A DNA stretch of 64,000 bases from Morinoia aosen (Eukaryota > Arthropoda > Malacostraca > Amphipoda > Talitridae). Where the stretch lies: assembly GCA_030386875.1 (NCBI GenBank), contig CM059573.1, positions 28,065,891 to 28,129,890 on the forward strand, given 5' to 3'. This document shows, piece after piece, positions 19,249 through 28,009 of the stretch. Every line of letters begins with the position of its first letter. Positions within the stretch are counted from its first letter, which is position 1. The notes beneath the pieces are model-generated. The model searched no databases, had not been told where the DNA came from, and worked only from the letters and a program-made list of their open reading frames with translations. The translations under genes were made by a program, and so were the position numbers.

Positions 19249-20568
19249 TCTTGTGGAAATATTTATGCAGCAAAGTTGGTCTTTTTACCTTCCTGTAAAG
19301 AAAATCATGAGCATGAAAATAGTGAAAATAATTCTGAAGGACTTTTGCAGAATGTAGAGCAAATAAAAAGTTTACTTGAAGATTCTAATATAGAGTCATT
19401 GAAAGACACAATTGAAGCTCTCAAAAATGAAAGAACTGAATTGGAATCAATTATAAACGAGTATGATGAGAAATCTGTAACTCTGAAAACAGATTTACAA
19501 GTGAAATTTTCTGATGTAGACTCAATCGTTAAATTCTTAGAGACGTTAATTTATGATTTATCTGAAAAGTTCGGTGCTCTTGAACCAAAAATTGTTTCAA
19601 ATGATGAACGACTATCAAGCATAGACTCAACATTGATGAAGAAAATTGATAAAATTGATGCTAAATTTGAAAACATTGATTCAAACATAACCAACCTAAC
19701 AGACGTAAAAATTCCAGAGATTGGGGACAAATTGAAGAGTCTAGAGTCAGGTATTGAAACTAGAATCGATGAAAAGCTGTTAGTTAAAGAGTCGTCATTA
19801 ACAGATCAGATTAAAGGAGTTGAAGCTAAATTTGAGCTTGTGGACTCTAAGATAACCAATTTGATTGATGTTAAAATTCCTGAGATTCAAGAGAATTTCA
19901 AGAATCAAGAGTCAGTTATAGAAAATCAAATGGATGAAAAACTGAAGACTTTAGAAACTAAAATTAATGATCAAATTGGTTCAAAGAATGAATTAGTAAA
20001 TAATAAAGTTGAAGAACAAGAAATTAGGATAATTAACGTCGTGAATGAAAAAGAAATGAGCTTGCAGACATCACTTAATGATCAAATTGAAGAAAAGCTG
20101 AAGAGTTTAGAATCAACACTGAACAATACTGTTGAAGAAAAAAGTAAAAGCTTAGAGGCACAACTAACTGATTTAAGTGATAGAAACCTTTTTGTTATGG
20201 AAAGAACAGTAGCCTTAGCACCCTCGTTTGTTGAAGTTGACAATAAGCTGAAAAATTTAGAGTCAACCATAACCTCATCCAGCGAAGAAAAATTCTATGA
20301 TCTTAACAAAATTATAATGGAATTACGTGCAGAGTCAGTCCCATTAAGAAAAATAGAAGAACTAGCTAAGAACTTGAGTGATGTAGAAAGTCTTTTCCAG
20401 GAGTTTTCAAGAGACATTATTTCAAATCAGAATGAAATCAGTCAGTTCAAATTAATGCTTCAGAATGAAACTGATAAAAATGTAAAATTAAACCAGGAAG
20501 TGGAAAGTTTGAGTGACCGAGTAAACAATTTGATATCTATGAGAGTTAGAGAAAATTTAGAGAATTGA
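19246..20568 (+). CDS. Long coiled-coil (fibre/spike-like) protein
   Basis: This 440-residue intact frame is almost entirely heptad-type helix after a short head with two Cys (MSCGNIYAAKLVFLPSC). Internal repeats recur every ~30-60 residues, for example ITNLTDVKIPEI (~149) and ITNLIDVKIPEI (~206), and several EEKLKSLES-like segments. There is no signal peptide or transmembrane segment. Position between the capsid/protease block and the ATPase, and a head similar in style to the next gene, suggest a trimeric fibre or tail-like surface protein. No enzymatic motif is present. It starts at a clear box and ends 18 bp before the next ATG. Confidence 0.75.
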   Translation: MSCGNIYAAKLVFLPSCKENHEHENSENNSEGLLQNVEQIKSLLEDSNIESLKDTIEALKNERTELESIINEYDEKSVTLKTDLQVKFSDVDSIVKFLETLIYDLSEKFGALEPKIVSNDERLSSIDSTLMKKIDKIDAKFENIDSNITNLTDVKIPEIGDKLKSLESGIETRIDEKLLVKESSLTDQIKGVEAKFELVDSKITNLIDVKIPEIQENFKNQESVIENQMDEKLKTLETKINDQIGSKNELVNNKVEEQEIRIINVVNEKEMSLQTSLNDQIEEKLKSLESTLNNTVEEKSKSLEAQLTDLSDRNLFVMERTVALAPSFVEVDNKLKNLESTITSSSEEKFYDLNKIIMELRAESVPLRKIEELAKNLSDVESLFQEFSRDIISNQNEISQFKLMLQNETDKNVKLNQEVESLSDRVNNLISMRVRENLEN

Positions 20569-20578
20569 AAATTCTATG

Positions 20579-20589
20579 TATAAAAAATG
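20579..20589 (+). promoter_or_regulatory. Start-abutting box of the collagen-motif fibre gene
   Basis: TATAAAAAATG ends with the ATG at 20587, 18 bp after the upstream stop. Confidence 0.65.
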
Positions 20590-21294
20590 ATAGGCGGAAA
20601 TATTTTTGGACAACAAGGAAAAAAATCATTTTTATCTTCACAACCAGGACCTCCTGGAATAGGTTTTAAATATCTTGATGAAGATCAAAATTTCGATTTA
20701 AATAATAGAAGACTTGCAAATATTTCTTTTCCAATCGAAGAATTTGACGCTACGAACAAAAAATATGTTGACGAAGTTTTGGAAAATTTGAGGCTTCATC
20801 TCAGAAAATATATAGGGGTAAGAGAAAATCTTATCAATGAAAATTATCAGTTCAGAAGTGATTCTATCCAAGCATCTATAGATGAAAATACTACAGGTTT
20901 TCAAGAAAAACTCAGTGAAATTATGACAAATCTCGATGAACATAGTAGAATATCTGACGAAAAAATAGAGGTGATTCGAACAGGTACTTTAGAACATACA
21001 GACTTTTTGAAAAATGAGATAAAGAGGTTGGAAGAAGAGGAAATAAAAAGTGTGAAATTAGACTATGCAAATCTCGAGAGAGTATTCAACGATATGAGTT
21101 CATACATTGAAACTTTTAGAAATAATCTTCATGAACAGGATAGAGAAACAATCATAAATACAAATGAAATAGAAAAATTGAAACAGTCATCGCAGAAATT
21201 GGAGGATGACAGTGCTGATATTAAAAACAGATTAATATCGTTAGAGAATACTTTGAGACGAGAAACCGTTGAACTAAAAAAACATGTTTTTTAA
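20587..21294 (+). CDS. Fibre-like protein with short collagen motif and coiled coil
   Basis: This 235-residue intact frame has a head (MIGGNIFGQQGKKSFLSS) followed by PGPPGIG. It then has DEDQNFDLNNRRLANISFP and EEFDATNKKYVDEVLENL, a pattern seen at attachment domains of phage and Polinton fibres that precedes the shaft. From ~residue 65 it is coiled coil to the end. Remnants of the same gene occur in the second Polinton (61945-62130, minus). Likely a trimeric virion fibre; receptor specificity cannot be inferred. Confidence 0.75.
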   Translation: MIGGNIFGQQGKKSFLSSQPGPPGIGFKYLDEDQNFDLNNRRLANISFPIEEFDATNKKYVDEVLENLRLHLRKYIGVRENLINENYQFRSDSIQASIDENTTGFQEKLSEIMTNLDEHSRISDEKIEVIRTGTLEHTDFLKNEIKRLEEEEIKSVKLDYANLERVFNDMSSYIETFRNNLHEQDRETIINTNEIEKLKQSSQKLEDDSADIKNRLISLENTLRRETVELKKHVF

Positions 21295-21337
21295 TAGATG
21301 AACTTAATAAAAAAGAAAAACACATTGAAGAATTAAA

Positions 21338-21349
21338 CTTAATAAAATG
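21338..21349 (+). promoter_or_regulatory. Start-abutting box of the small coiled-coil gene
   Basis: CTTAATAAAATG ends with the ATG at 21347. The homologous gene in the second Polinton has TATATAAAATG at the same place. Confidence 0.5.
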
Positions 21350-21601
21350 GAAGATATTTTTACAGACATTCAAAGAGAAGTTGTTCGCAATACTGCAAAC
21401 ATAAATCAATTGCAATTAGATGTTAATCAAATTCAAAATGATGTCGAATTAAATAGGGAAGTTACAACTCAATTAGAGTCAAATATCATTCATCTTGAAA
21501 CATTAATCAGTAACGATTCTTATGACACCAAAGGTAGCTTTTTCTCTCGTAATTGCCCAACGAGACAACCAATAAGAAAGAAAAATACATTGAAGAATTG
21601 A
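21347..21601 (+). CDS. Small coiled-coil protein
   Basis: This 84-residue frame begins MEDIFTDIQREVVRNTANIN and forms a short coiled coil to ~residue 57, after which the sequence looks unrelated. A homologue beginning MEDCITSVQRDVV lies in the degenerate second Polinton (61491-61655, minus, 54 residues) at the same place between fibre and ATPase. Conservation of start, box and location in two copies argues it is a real gene. The longer C-terminus here may reflect a shifted frame. Function unknown. Confidence 0.6.
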   Translation: MEDIFTDIQREVVRNTANINQLQLDVNQIQNDVELNREVTTQLESNIIHLETLISNDSYDTKGSFFSRNCPTRQPIRKKNTLKN

Positions 21602-21691
21602 ACTTAATGAAGTAGCGAATTTAAAAAAAACAATGTTTACAATTGCTACAAACAGAAAATAAATATTGTAAAATGAGTTGTAGTTTATTAG

Positions 21692-21703
21692 TTATATAAA
21701 ATG
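21692..21703 (+). promoter_or_regulatory. Start-abutting box of the ATPase gene
   Basis: GTTATATAAAATG ends with the ATG at 21701. Confidence 0.55.
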
Positions 21704-22480
21704 ATGTATATGTGGAAAGACAGTAAAAGAAATAATCAAAAGAATCATTTTATTTTTCCTTCACCTTCTTTACGGTGTGTAATAGTCGGTAGATCGAATT
21801 GTGGTAAAACCTGTTTATTGATCAGACTTCTTCTTGAGGAATATATCGATTTTACCAACCTGTTTCTTTATAGTAAATCGACAAAACAAGCAGAATATAA
21901 ACTACTTAAAAATGCTTTTTCAAAAGGTTATAAACAGTCTGAAATAATTGAGCTTTTTAAAACCGGAAGTGGAAATATTGATACATTTCTCGAAGGCTTA
22001 GCTGTAAAACGCAGCGCAAAGGTAATCGTTAAATATTTTGAAGATATCACTTCTATTCCTGATCCTAGTGAAGTGGATGCTAAGAAAAAAAATTTGTTTA
22101 TATTCGATGACATCGCAACTGAAAAGAATCAGACACCAGCTGATAATTTTTACACCCGAGGGAGGCAGAATAATTGCAGCTTGATTTACTTGACTCAAAA
22201 TTGTTATTTATTACCTCGTCAGTCGATACGGACGAATGCAAACCTATTGATTCTATTTGAATTACCAACTAACGATTTAAGAAATATTCATATGGACATT
22301 GTCTCAGGAGACATGTCCTTAGAAGAATTTATTGAATTTTGCAGTGATACTTTCAAAATTCCTTTTAGCTACATAATGATAAACAAAGACGTTCACCCAT
22401 TAAAGGAAAAATTCTGTAGAAATTTGAACCAAGTTTATATTCCGAAAAAGTATTTTGAAGACTTTGTACCTAGAATTTGA
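21701..22480 (+). CDS. FtsK/HerA-type genome-packaging ATPase
   Basis: The 259-residue intact frame is expected to drive DNA into the capsid. The Walker A loop CVIVGRSNCGKTCLL is at residues ~26-40 and Walker B with adjacent acid NLFIFDDI at ~130-137. Sensor-like YLTQNCYLLPRQSIRTNANL (~167-186) follows, the A32/FtsK-HerA arrangement of Polintons and large DNA viruses. It is the last gene before the right terminal repeat. A broken inverted homologue is at 60630-61375. Confidence 0.92.
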   Translation: MMYMWKDSKRNNQKNHFIFPSPSLRCVIVGRSNCGKTCLLIRLLLEEYIDFTNLFLYSKSTKQAEYKLLKNAFSKGYKQSEIIELFKTGSGNIDTFLEGLAVKRSAKVIVKYFEDITSIPDPSEVDAKKKNLFIFDDIATEKNQTPADNFYTRGRQNNCSLIYLTQNCYLLPRQSIRTNANLLILFELPTNDLRNIHMDIVSGDMSLEEFIEFCSDTFKIPFSYIMINKDVHPLKEKFCRNLNQVYIPKKYFEDFVPRI

Positions 22481-22538
22481 AACACCAGCCTATACACACA
22501 CAGGGATTCAAGTATTGTAAATAGTTTATTACATATTT

Positions 22539-22832
22539 TAAACGTTTTATTGAAATTATACACTTCTTTAAAAATTTCAGTAGCAAATCATTTTTTCTTG
22601 ATCGTAACATTTTAAGTATTGAAATAATTGCGCAAAATAAGAATATTTTTTTTACTCTTCAGGTTAATTCGTAAAATCATGGATTTTTGAGGCTTCACAA
22701 GATCGTTCTTTAATTGCTGCAACCCTCCAAAAATCATGGATGAGGCTTTGTGGCTTTTCAAGGTCGTTCTTTAATTGCTGAAATCCTCCAAAAATCCTAA
22801 ATTGGGCTGGCAAGCTCTTTCCCCTTACTACT
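22539..22832. repeat. Polinton right terminal inverted repeat
   Basis: Reverse complement of the left repeat, ending ..CCTTACTACT. It begins 58 bp after the ATPase stop. The flanking bases 22833-22838 repeat the left TCCCTC. Confidence 0.93.
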
Positions 22833-22838
22833 TCCCTC
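22833..22838. repeat. Polinton target-site duplication (right)
   Basis: TCCCTC, identical to 8757-8762. Confidence 0.93.
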
Positions 22839-23150
22839 TATAAGACTGAGAGCTCTTCCTTGAAGCTGATTTTTGAGGAAGATAAATTTTTGTTTCCCAC
22901 TCATGTTAGGATAAGCCTGAAGGGCATTAGAAAAGGACTCTTGAAAGTGAAGGAAGTTGAAAGGGCACCTCTCATTGTCACTGAATTTTTTCAGTGTCAA
23001 CTAAGGAGCTTTAAAGATATTCAAAGGAACATCAGAAGAAGAAACTTTAGACACAGAAGGTTCACCGGTAGCACTAGAGTTTAGCACCGGGGAAGTGGAA
23101 ATGAGTTTTTTAAGTTCTACAATAAGTTCTATGACCTGAACCTCATGTCA
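22839..23150 (-). pseudogene. gag: BEL/Pao gag, central N-terminal part
   Basis: Minus-strand frame with a hydrophilic Ser/Val-rich linker (EVQVIELIVELKKLI), then the conserved BEL/Pao gag block FLHFQESFSNALQAYPNMSG and a segment ending GRALSLIEG (DUF1759-like). One in-frame stop lies near 23009. The block is interrupted on its left by the Polinton and on its right by a 205-bp segment. Confidence 0.75.
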
Positions 23151-23355
23151 GGGCCGGTAACGCTGAAATTTAAGATAATTAAGGACAAGCGGAGCGTCAT
23201 TAGCGGGAGTCTCACCTGAAGATCTTCGAAAACAATGTTCAGGCGAACACTCTTCACTCTAGCCGGCTGTCAAGGACCCAAGAAGTCCCTGGTAGCGAGG
23301 GGAGAATGCCGAGTCCCGCGGAGCACACGAGAAGAAGGTGCGCTCGCGTTCACGG
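23151..23355. repeat. 205-bp segment, copy 1, inserted in BEL gag
   Basis: GC-richer than its surroundings and nearly identical (1 difference in 205 bp by hand comparison) to 25167-25371. It starts GGGCCGGTAACG and ends CGTTCACGG. Gag sequence flanks it on both sides, so it is an insertion. A CTG triplet at both junctions may be a short target duplication. No coding or tRNA-like content was recognised. Confidence 0.8.
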
Positions 23356-23590
23356 CAGCACCTCCTAACCAGCTCCTCCTCAGAAACCTCACCAACATCT
23401 GAAGGAATAGTATCGGACAGAATTCGAAAGGACTGTAACAGCCCACTTAATTGAGGAACAGCTTCAATAAGAAAGGCCGGATCACAGTTAGGAGAAAGAG
23501 CTTTTTTTTAAGAGATATAATGCACTTTATGCCTCGCAATTTAATGCTTCAGGCTAAGGCAGTACACTTTTCCGTTTCCATAATTAAATA
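23356..23590 (-). pseudogene. gag: BEL/Pao gag N-terminal fragment
   Basis: The minus-strand frame encodes LSPNCDPAFLIEAVPQLSG followed by SFRILSDTIPSDVGEVSEEEL, an N-terminal helical domain in BEL/Pao style. The frame is disturbed at the A/T run near 23503-23512, and no convincing ATG is visible upstream. Confidence 0.6.
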
Positions 23591-23917
23591 ATCAAATTTC
23601 TATTTCAAGGCTAATTAGAAAAAAATTCAGGTAACTAGAGTCACGTCTACACTTTTAAAGTGGACAAGTTATATCCCAACAAAAGACATGGAAAATTAAT
23701 AATGAAGAGGAAAGACACAAAAAAGGTACATTTTCCCCACCACTTACCTTCACTTTCACAACATTTCTATTTTTAAAGTTTACACTCAAATTGAGTGAAA
23801 GAATATTTTCATATATAAATGAGAGAACCTAATAAAAGTTAGACGAGGCTCAAAAAGGCCAGAACCTGTAAAAAACGTAAGGTTCTTAAGCAACACAACA
23901 AGGAACCTCGCCTAAAA
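23591..23917. other. Unassigned; probably BEL 5' untranslated or LTR region
   Basis: AT-rich DNA upstream of BEL gag with no open frame. An LTR would be expected here, but without a second copy in the window it cannot be delimited. Confidence 0.3.
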
Positions 23918-23919
23918 TA

Positions 23920-24678
23920 CAGGTAAAGCTCTTATAACGGTCGATCTTAGAACGGGACTCTCCTACAACGGGTAGGACGCAGTTTATTGGTAGTTATAAC
24001 GGGTATGTTTTGCTCCTACAACGTCTATTTTAATTTGATATTTGCTTTAACAGGATTTAACAGGAATAAATATTGAGGAATTAGAAGAAGAATTGATCGA
24101 AAGTGAAGACAGCTTTACTAACGAAGAACTCATAGTAATTGAACATGAAAACGTCATCGACAATATGAAATTAAAGGAACAAAATGAAATCTTAAAGAAA
24201 CAAAATTTGTTAGAAAGATTAGACCTCGCAGATAAACTTAAGGATAAAGTATGCAACTTTGAAGAAAACAAAGAACTGAGTGCTACATTTTCTTTAGTAT
24301 TAGATGGATTCATGGCTAAATACAGAGATGAATTAAATATATATTTATGAGTTTGTACGTTAAAATACGTTTCATTTGCCAATTTGCATTATTGTGAAAC
24401 TGCCAAAAACATAATTATTTATTTTCTTGAGTTCCCATAAATTAGTCATGTAATATATTTAAATATATAAATAATGAAAAATGTCTTTAAATTAATACCG
24501 TCATTGAACAACGTTCAGACTGTTGTCATAGTTCAATTAACTATTTTCTATTTAAGGCTATTATAAAAGATGTTTGTGTTGTAAACTAAAGTAAACGTGC
24601 CGCTTGCATAGCGGGACTTGTCGCCTACAACGGGTGTTTTTCTAGAACGAATTCCTCCCGTTATAGGAGCTTCACCTG
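23920..24678 (+). mobile_element. Tigger/pogo-like deletion derivative
   Basis: The 759-bp element has inverted termini CAGGTAAAGCTCTTATAACGG and CAGGTGAAGCTCCTATAACGG (reverse complement of the right end), with 2 mismatches in 21, flanked by TA (23918-23919, 24679-24680). TA targets and CAG..ATAACGG ends fit pogo/Tigger within Tc1/mariner. Only a C-terminal piece of an open frame remains (about 24050-24350). Confidence 0.75.
24055..24350 (+). pseudogene. C-terminal fragment of a Tigger/pogo-type transposase
   Basis: About 98 open codons of acidic helical sequence (EELEEELIESEDSFTNEELI, LERLDLADKLKDKV), like the variable C-terminal tails of pogo/CENP-B-type transposases. No DDE residue or CENP-B helix-turn-helix is present. 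The assignment rests mainly on the enclosing termini. Confidence 0.45.
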
Positions 24679-24680
24679 TA

Positions 24681-25166
24681 CAACACAGGTTGCACTCGAC
24701 TTACACCTAAGGAGACTGAAAATCGGCCCTCGCTACACCGGACCGCGGCGCTAAGACGCAATTAAAATAGACACGATAAATTTCCTCTTATTTTTTTGAA
24801 AAGAAAAGAAAAGAAAAAGAATTCAAGATGAGAATAGATAGATACCAGGATTTAACCTGCCGAATTCCAGCCAAGCTCTAGCATTAACTAGATGGCGCTG
24901 AGATCCAGCCGGCTTAATTGCCGTTTAGGCAAAACTGCGCAAAAGCAGCACGGCTTAGAACATTTTAATCCTTTAAGAGGTATCTCTTTATGAAGAAAAA
25001 TTGTAAGACATTATCTTTCGAATAGAAATTTCGAAAATGAGAGTTGAGATTTAAAAGTAGCATTGTTTTCGAATAAAAATTTATGTGCGCAGCCACCTTA
25101 ACAAGTGGACTCAACTCCCCGAATTAACGGGCCCTACGGCACACAAATTTACCGGCAACCCATCTG
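24681..25166. other. Unassigned
   Basis: No gene or recognisable repeat was found. Confidence 0.35.
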
Positions 25167-25371
25167 GGGCCGGTAACGCTGAAATTTAAGATAATTAAGG
25201 ACAAGCGGAGCGTCATTAGCGGGAGTCTCACCTGAAGATCTTCGAAAACAATGTTCAGGCGAACACTCTTCACTCTGGCCGGCTGTCAAGGACCCAAGAA
25301 GTCCCTGGTAGCGAGGGGAGAATGCCGAGTCCCGCGGAGCACACGAGAAGAAGGTGCGCTCGCGTTCACGG
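25167..25371. repeat. 205-bp segment, copy 2
   Basis: Identical in length to 23151-23355 with one A/G difference (at the CACTCTRGCCGG motif). The flanks differ completely from copy 1. The short plus-strand frame at 25251-25445 crosses its edge and is probably not a gene. Confidence 0.85.
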
Positions 25372-25907
25372 TAGGTTTCAATCTGAGGTGGCCGACTTCT
25401 GTCGCCACGCTCCTTAGCTTGCTCGAATCCGTCGCGATGGCTTAGGACTCAAACAAGAAGATCAGACGAACGTTTTAGTATTTAAATTTACATTTTTCGC
25501 GGTAGACGTGAGGAACCCCCGCCATTGCTCCGCTTAGTCATAAAATTATCAGCGTTATTAATTTTAGGCTGATTAGAAGGAGCACAGCCTTTGCCCTTTA
25601 TTGCGGAAGGCCTTTTTGTGCCTTATAAAGTCCGCAAAGGACCTCAGCGTTCGAGCAATGACTGGAATCTCGACATATTACAATACTCGTGTCTGTGTGT
25701 ATCATCCAAGTTAATTAACTTCAAGATATTTTAACAACCAATGATAGTACTTTTGTACAATCTCTATTGGAAATAAAATATTTTTCTTTCCTTTTTTTTA
25801 GTTGAGCTGCTGTCATAAAGTTCTAAGTTAGGCCCAGTAATTTTAAACATTAAAAAGCAGTGCTTTCAGCACAATAACCAGGAATAAAGAACCTATCCAT
25901 TTTTCAG
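25372..25907. other. Unassigned intergenic or intronic DNA
   Basis: No supported feature. A T-rich tract ends in the splice acceptor TTTTTCAG at 25907, which opens the next exon. Confidence 0.4.
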
Positions 25908-26104
25908 AAGCCCTTCATCATTGCAGCATCTCCAGTCTTGTAAGGAAACTCTTCTAATTGATGCAGTATATGAAAACCAGTGCATTTGGAATGTGAAAAG
26001 TGATACCTACCATAAACGACATTTAAAAAGTTTAGCTTTTGAAAAAGTAAGACAGTATTTATGTGATCTACATCCTGAAGATGCCAAATTTCTCACAGTT
26101 GATG
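25908..26104 (+). CDS. MADF-like domain gene, exon 1 (partial gene)
   Basis: The exon is bounded by acceptor TTTTTCAG (25907; alternative ATTGCAG at 25926) and donor GATG|GTAAGT (26104). It encodes ETLLIDAVYENQCIWNVKSD and RHLKSLAFEKVRQYL, the W..K and A...V spacing of the first two helices of a MADF DNA-binding domain. It splices in phase to 27779. It could be a cellular transcription factor or the DNA-binding partner gene of a Harbinger element; the Harbinger transposase nearby is 2.5 kb away on the other strand. Confidence 0.55.
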
Positions 26105-27778
26105 GTAAGTTTTAAATACTTCCATATATGTAATCAGAGGCAGCATATGTATGAGATTTTTTCTCCAAAGCATAAATTACCTATTTGTTATTTTTAGGTT
26201 CTCAGTATAGTAATCTAAAATTCTCAGTAAATGATGAAAAGGGATAAAGATTTTGTTGTAGAAAACCCTTTCTCTAACAGATATTAATCTCATGCAAGAC
26301 ATTTGATATGTAGCATATAAATTAGTTTTGGTATTTACATCAATTTAGTTGCCAAATTGTTTTGTTTGGCAAGTGAAGCATTGTATAAGCTTTTCTTGGA
26401 ATACATTTATTGTATTTTAACAGTGTACATATTAAAATTGTAATAAATGCTTTTATTTTTTGACCTTTTATCTACTGAATGCCAGCAATGATAAGATGCA
26501 TTACACTTCTTTTTGGCCACAGTTGATAGATGTAGAAAATTTGAGAAGTCTTATTAGCAAACTTCTGGTTTGAGAATTGAAATTGTATATATCTGTATGC
26601 AAAAAAAATTGGTCATTTTGATCTGAAAGTTGTTTTAGTTTCGTCAGAGATAAAGGAACAAGAAAGTATCCGTTCAAATATGTTTTCAGGATAATAACCA
26701 CCATAGAATTATTTGATCCAAACTTGCTTAAGTAATTCAGTTAAGCTTTCAATCTGCCTACAATTTTAATAAGTGATTTTGATATGTTTAAACCAAAATA
26801 GTGTTTTTATTCATGTTTTGGCTGTGTTTTACTATTTCATGTTGCTTTTTTGAATAGTACATTGGGAGATATTTTCTAATATAAGCTAGATGCATGCAAC
26901 AGTATTATATTATGCAGCTCATCATGTTAGGGTTGTGTTTTTTGCCAATTTTATATCCTTGGATTTTAAATGTATTCCTGATGAAATGCCTCTGGCAGAG
27001 ATGATTTCAAAAAAATTGAAACCTTTTGGACACGTTATTTTTCATCAATGCTATTGGATGCTTGTATAGGCTATTATATTCAGTCAATAACCTATTCATT
27101 TTATAACTTGAGAACAAATGATGCTTTTTATAATTTCTTTTAATGTTTCATGAAATTAAAGCTTCCATTAAATGAGTGTGACCTATCAAAAAGATGTCAT
27201 TTGCTCATAAAATGAGGGACTGGTTTCAAACATTTCTTTATTCACTAATAAAAAGATAAGCGAGTAGATCATGGCAATACAGAGTAAAGAAAAATTCATT
27301 TTTTTTGGTTACTGGTTCCTTGTTTTTTTACCATGATGTTTTTCAAAGGTTAATCCAGAATAAAGTAGTGAAATTTGGTATTTGACCACATCATATAGGA
27401 GGGCTGCCATTATGCTGGGTGTGTTCTTCTCAGTCATGAGTAATGTCTTCTGAATTTCAGTCTCTCTAAGATTCAAGTGATCTATTATTATGCTATCTTT
27501 CAGAGGAATCTAATGAATTTAGCTTCAAGTTATACAGATACATTCTTCACTATGTTCACCTCAAGTTTGTTCTTATGGTTCATCAAATGTCTATACTGGG
27601 TAAAAGTTTGAGTCTTCAACCTTAATAAAATTGAAGTTGACCCAGAAATCGTTTTGAAGAATCTCCATTCAGCATTTCATACTTCTTTTTATTCTTTGAT
27701 ATTGTTTCAGAGTATAGTCAGTGAGGGTACGGTTTTTACTCACAAATTTCATACTGATGCAAGTTATTTTTCCCTCAG
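26105..27778 (+). other. Probable intron of the MADF-like gene
   Basis: 1.67 kb of AT-rich sequence with stops in all frames, starting GTAAGT and ending TTTTTCCCTCAG. No repeat family was recognised inside. Confidence 0.5.
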
Positions 27779-28009
27779 CTGTCCGTGCAAAATGCAATCG
27801 ACTGAGGGCCTACAAAATTACAAGGCACGTGGTTTCAAGAAATCTACAAGGCACGTCGTTTCAAGAAATCCGGCTCAGCTGCCGCACTTGTTAAGCCATG
27901 GGAGCATGAGGGTTACCTCAGCTTCTTGGAGGACACCATCACGGCTGACACCAGTGAATCAAATCTGGATGCTTCACTTCTTGACAATAAGAGCAGTAGC
28001 TTCTCGACG
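27779..28009 (+). pseudogene. MADF-like gene, exon 2 with a frame-disrupting 26-bp duplication
   Basis: After acceptor CCCTCAG, the spliced phase gives VRAKCNRLRAY, the third-helix K..RLR..Y signature of MADF. The frame needed for the distal part (RRFKKSGSAAALVKPWEHEG, then YLSFLEDTITADTSES) differs. A 26-bp direct duplication (27820-27845, 27846-27871; ACAAGGCACGT[G/C]GTTTCAAGAA) lies between them. The exon closes at ACG|GTGAGT. Either a pseudogene or a recent disruptive allele. Confidence 0.5.

Larger units (their letters stand above)
8763..22832 (+). mobile_element. Polinton/Maverick (adintovirus-like endogenous DNA virus), near full length
   Basis: Termini AGTAGTAAGG..CCTTACTACT, 294-bp inverted repeats and a 6-bp target duplication define a 14,070-bp element. 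It carries the full Polinton core set: protein-primed PolB, RVE integrase, adenain-like protease, FtsK/HerA ATPase, major and minor capsid proteins. All genes are on one strand. This set makes it both a self-synthesising transposon and a virus genome. Several genes are interrupted, while the integrase and ATPase frames are open. Eight mismatches in 294 bp between the terminal repeats suggest a moderately old insertion. It sits in a BEL/Pao gag gene. Confidence 0.96.
4055..23590 (-). mobile_element. BEL/Pao LTR retrotransposon remnant, split by nested insertions
   Basis: Minus-strand pieces read in order gag, protease, reverse transcriptase, RNase H, starting near 23590 and ending at 4055. Gag is divided by a 205-bp segment (23151-23355), a Polinton (8763-22832) and a TTAA-flanked element (7238-8709). 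Across both larger insertions the flanking gag reads on in one frame once the insert and one target copy are set aside, which dates the gag before those insertions. The integrase and the left LTR are missing beyond the Harbinger junction. No long terminal repeat pair could be identified. Confidence 0.8.

Noticed and set aside
24093-24350. Independent coiled-coil gene
   Set aside because: It sits between Tigger-type inverted termini and looks like the tail of a deleted transposase.
25251-25445. Small protein-coding gene
   Set aside because: It spans the edge of the 205-bp duplicated segment and has no homologous extension in the other copy.
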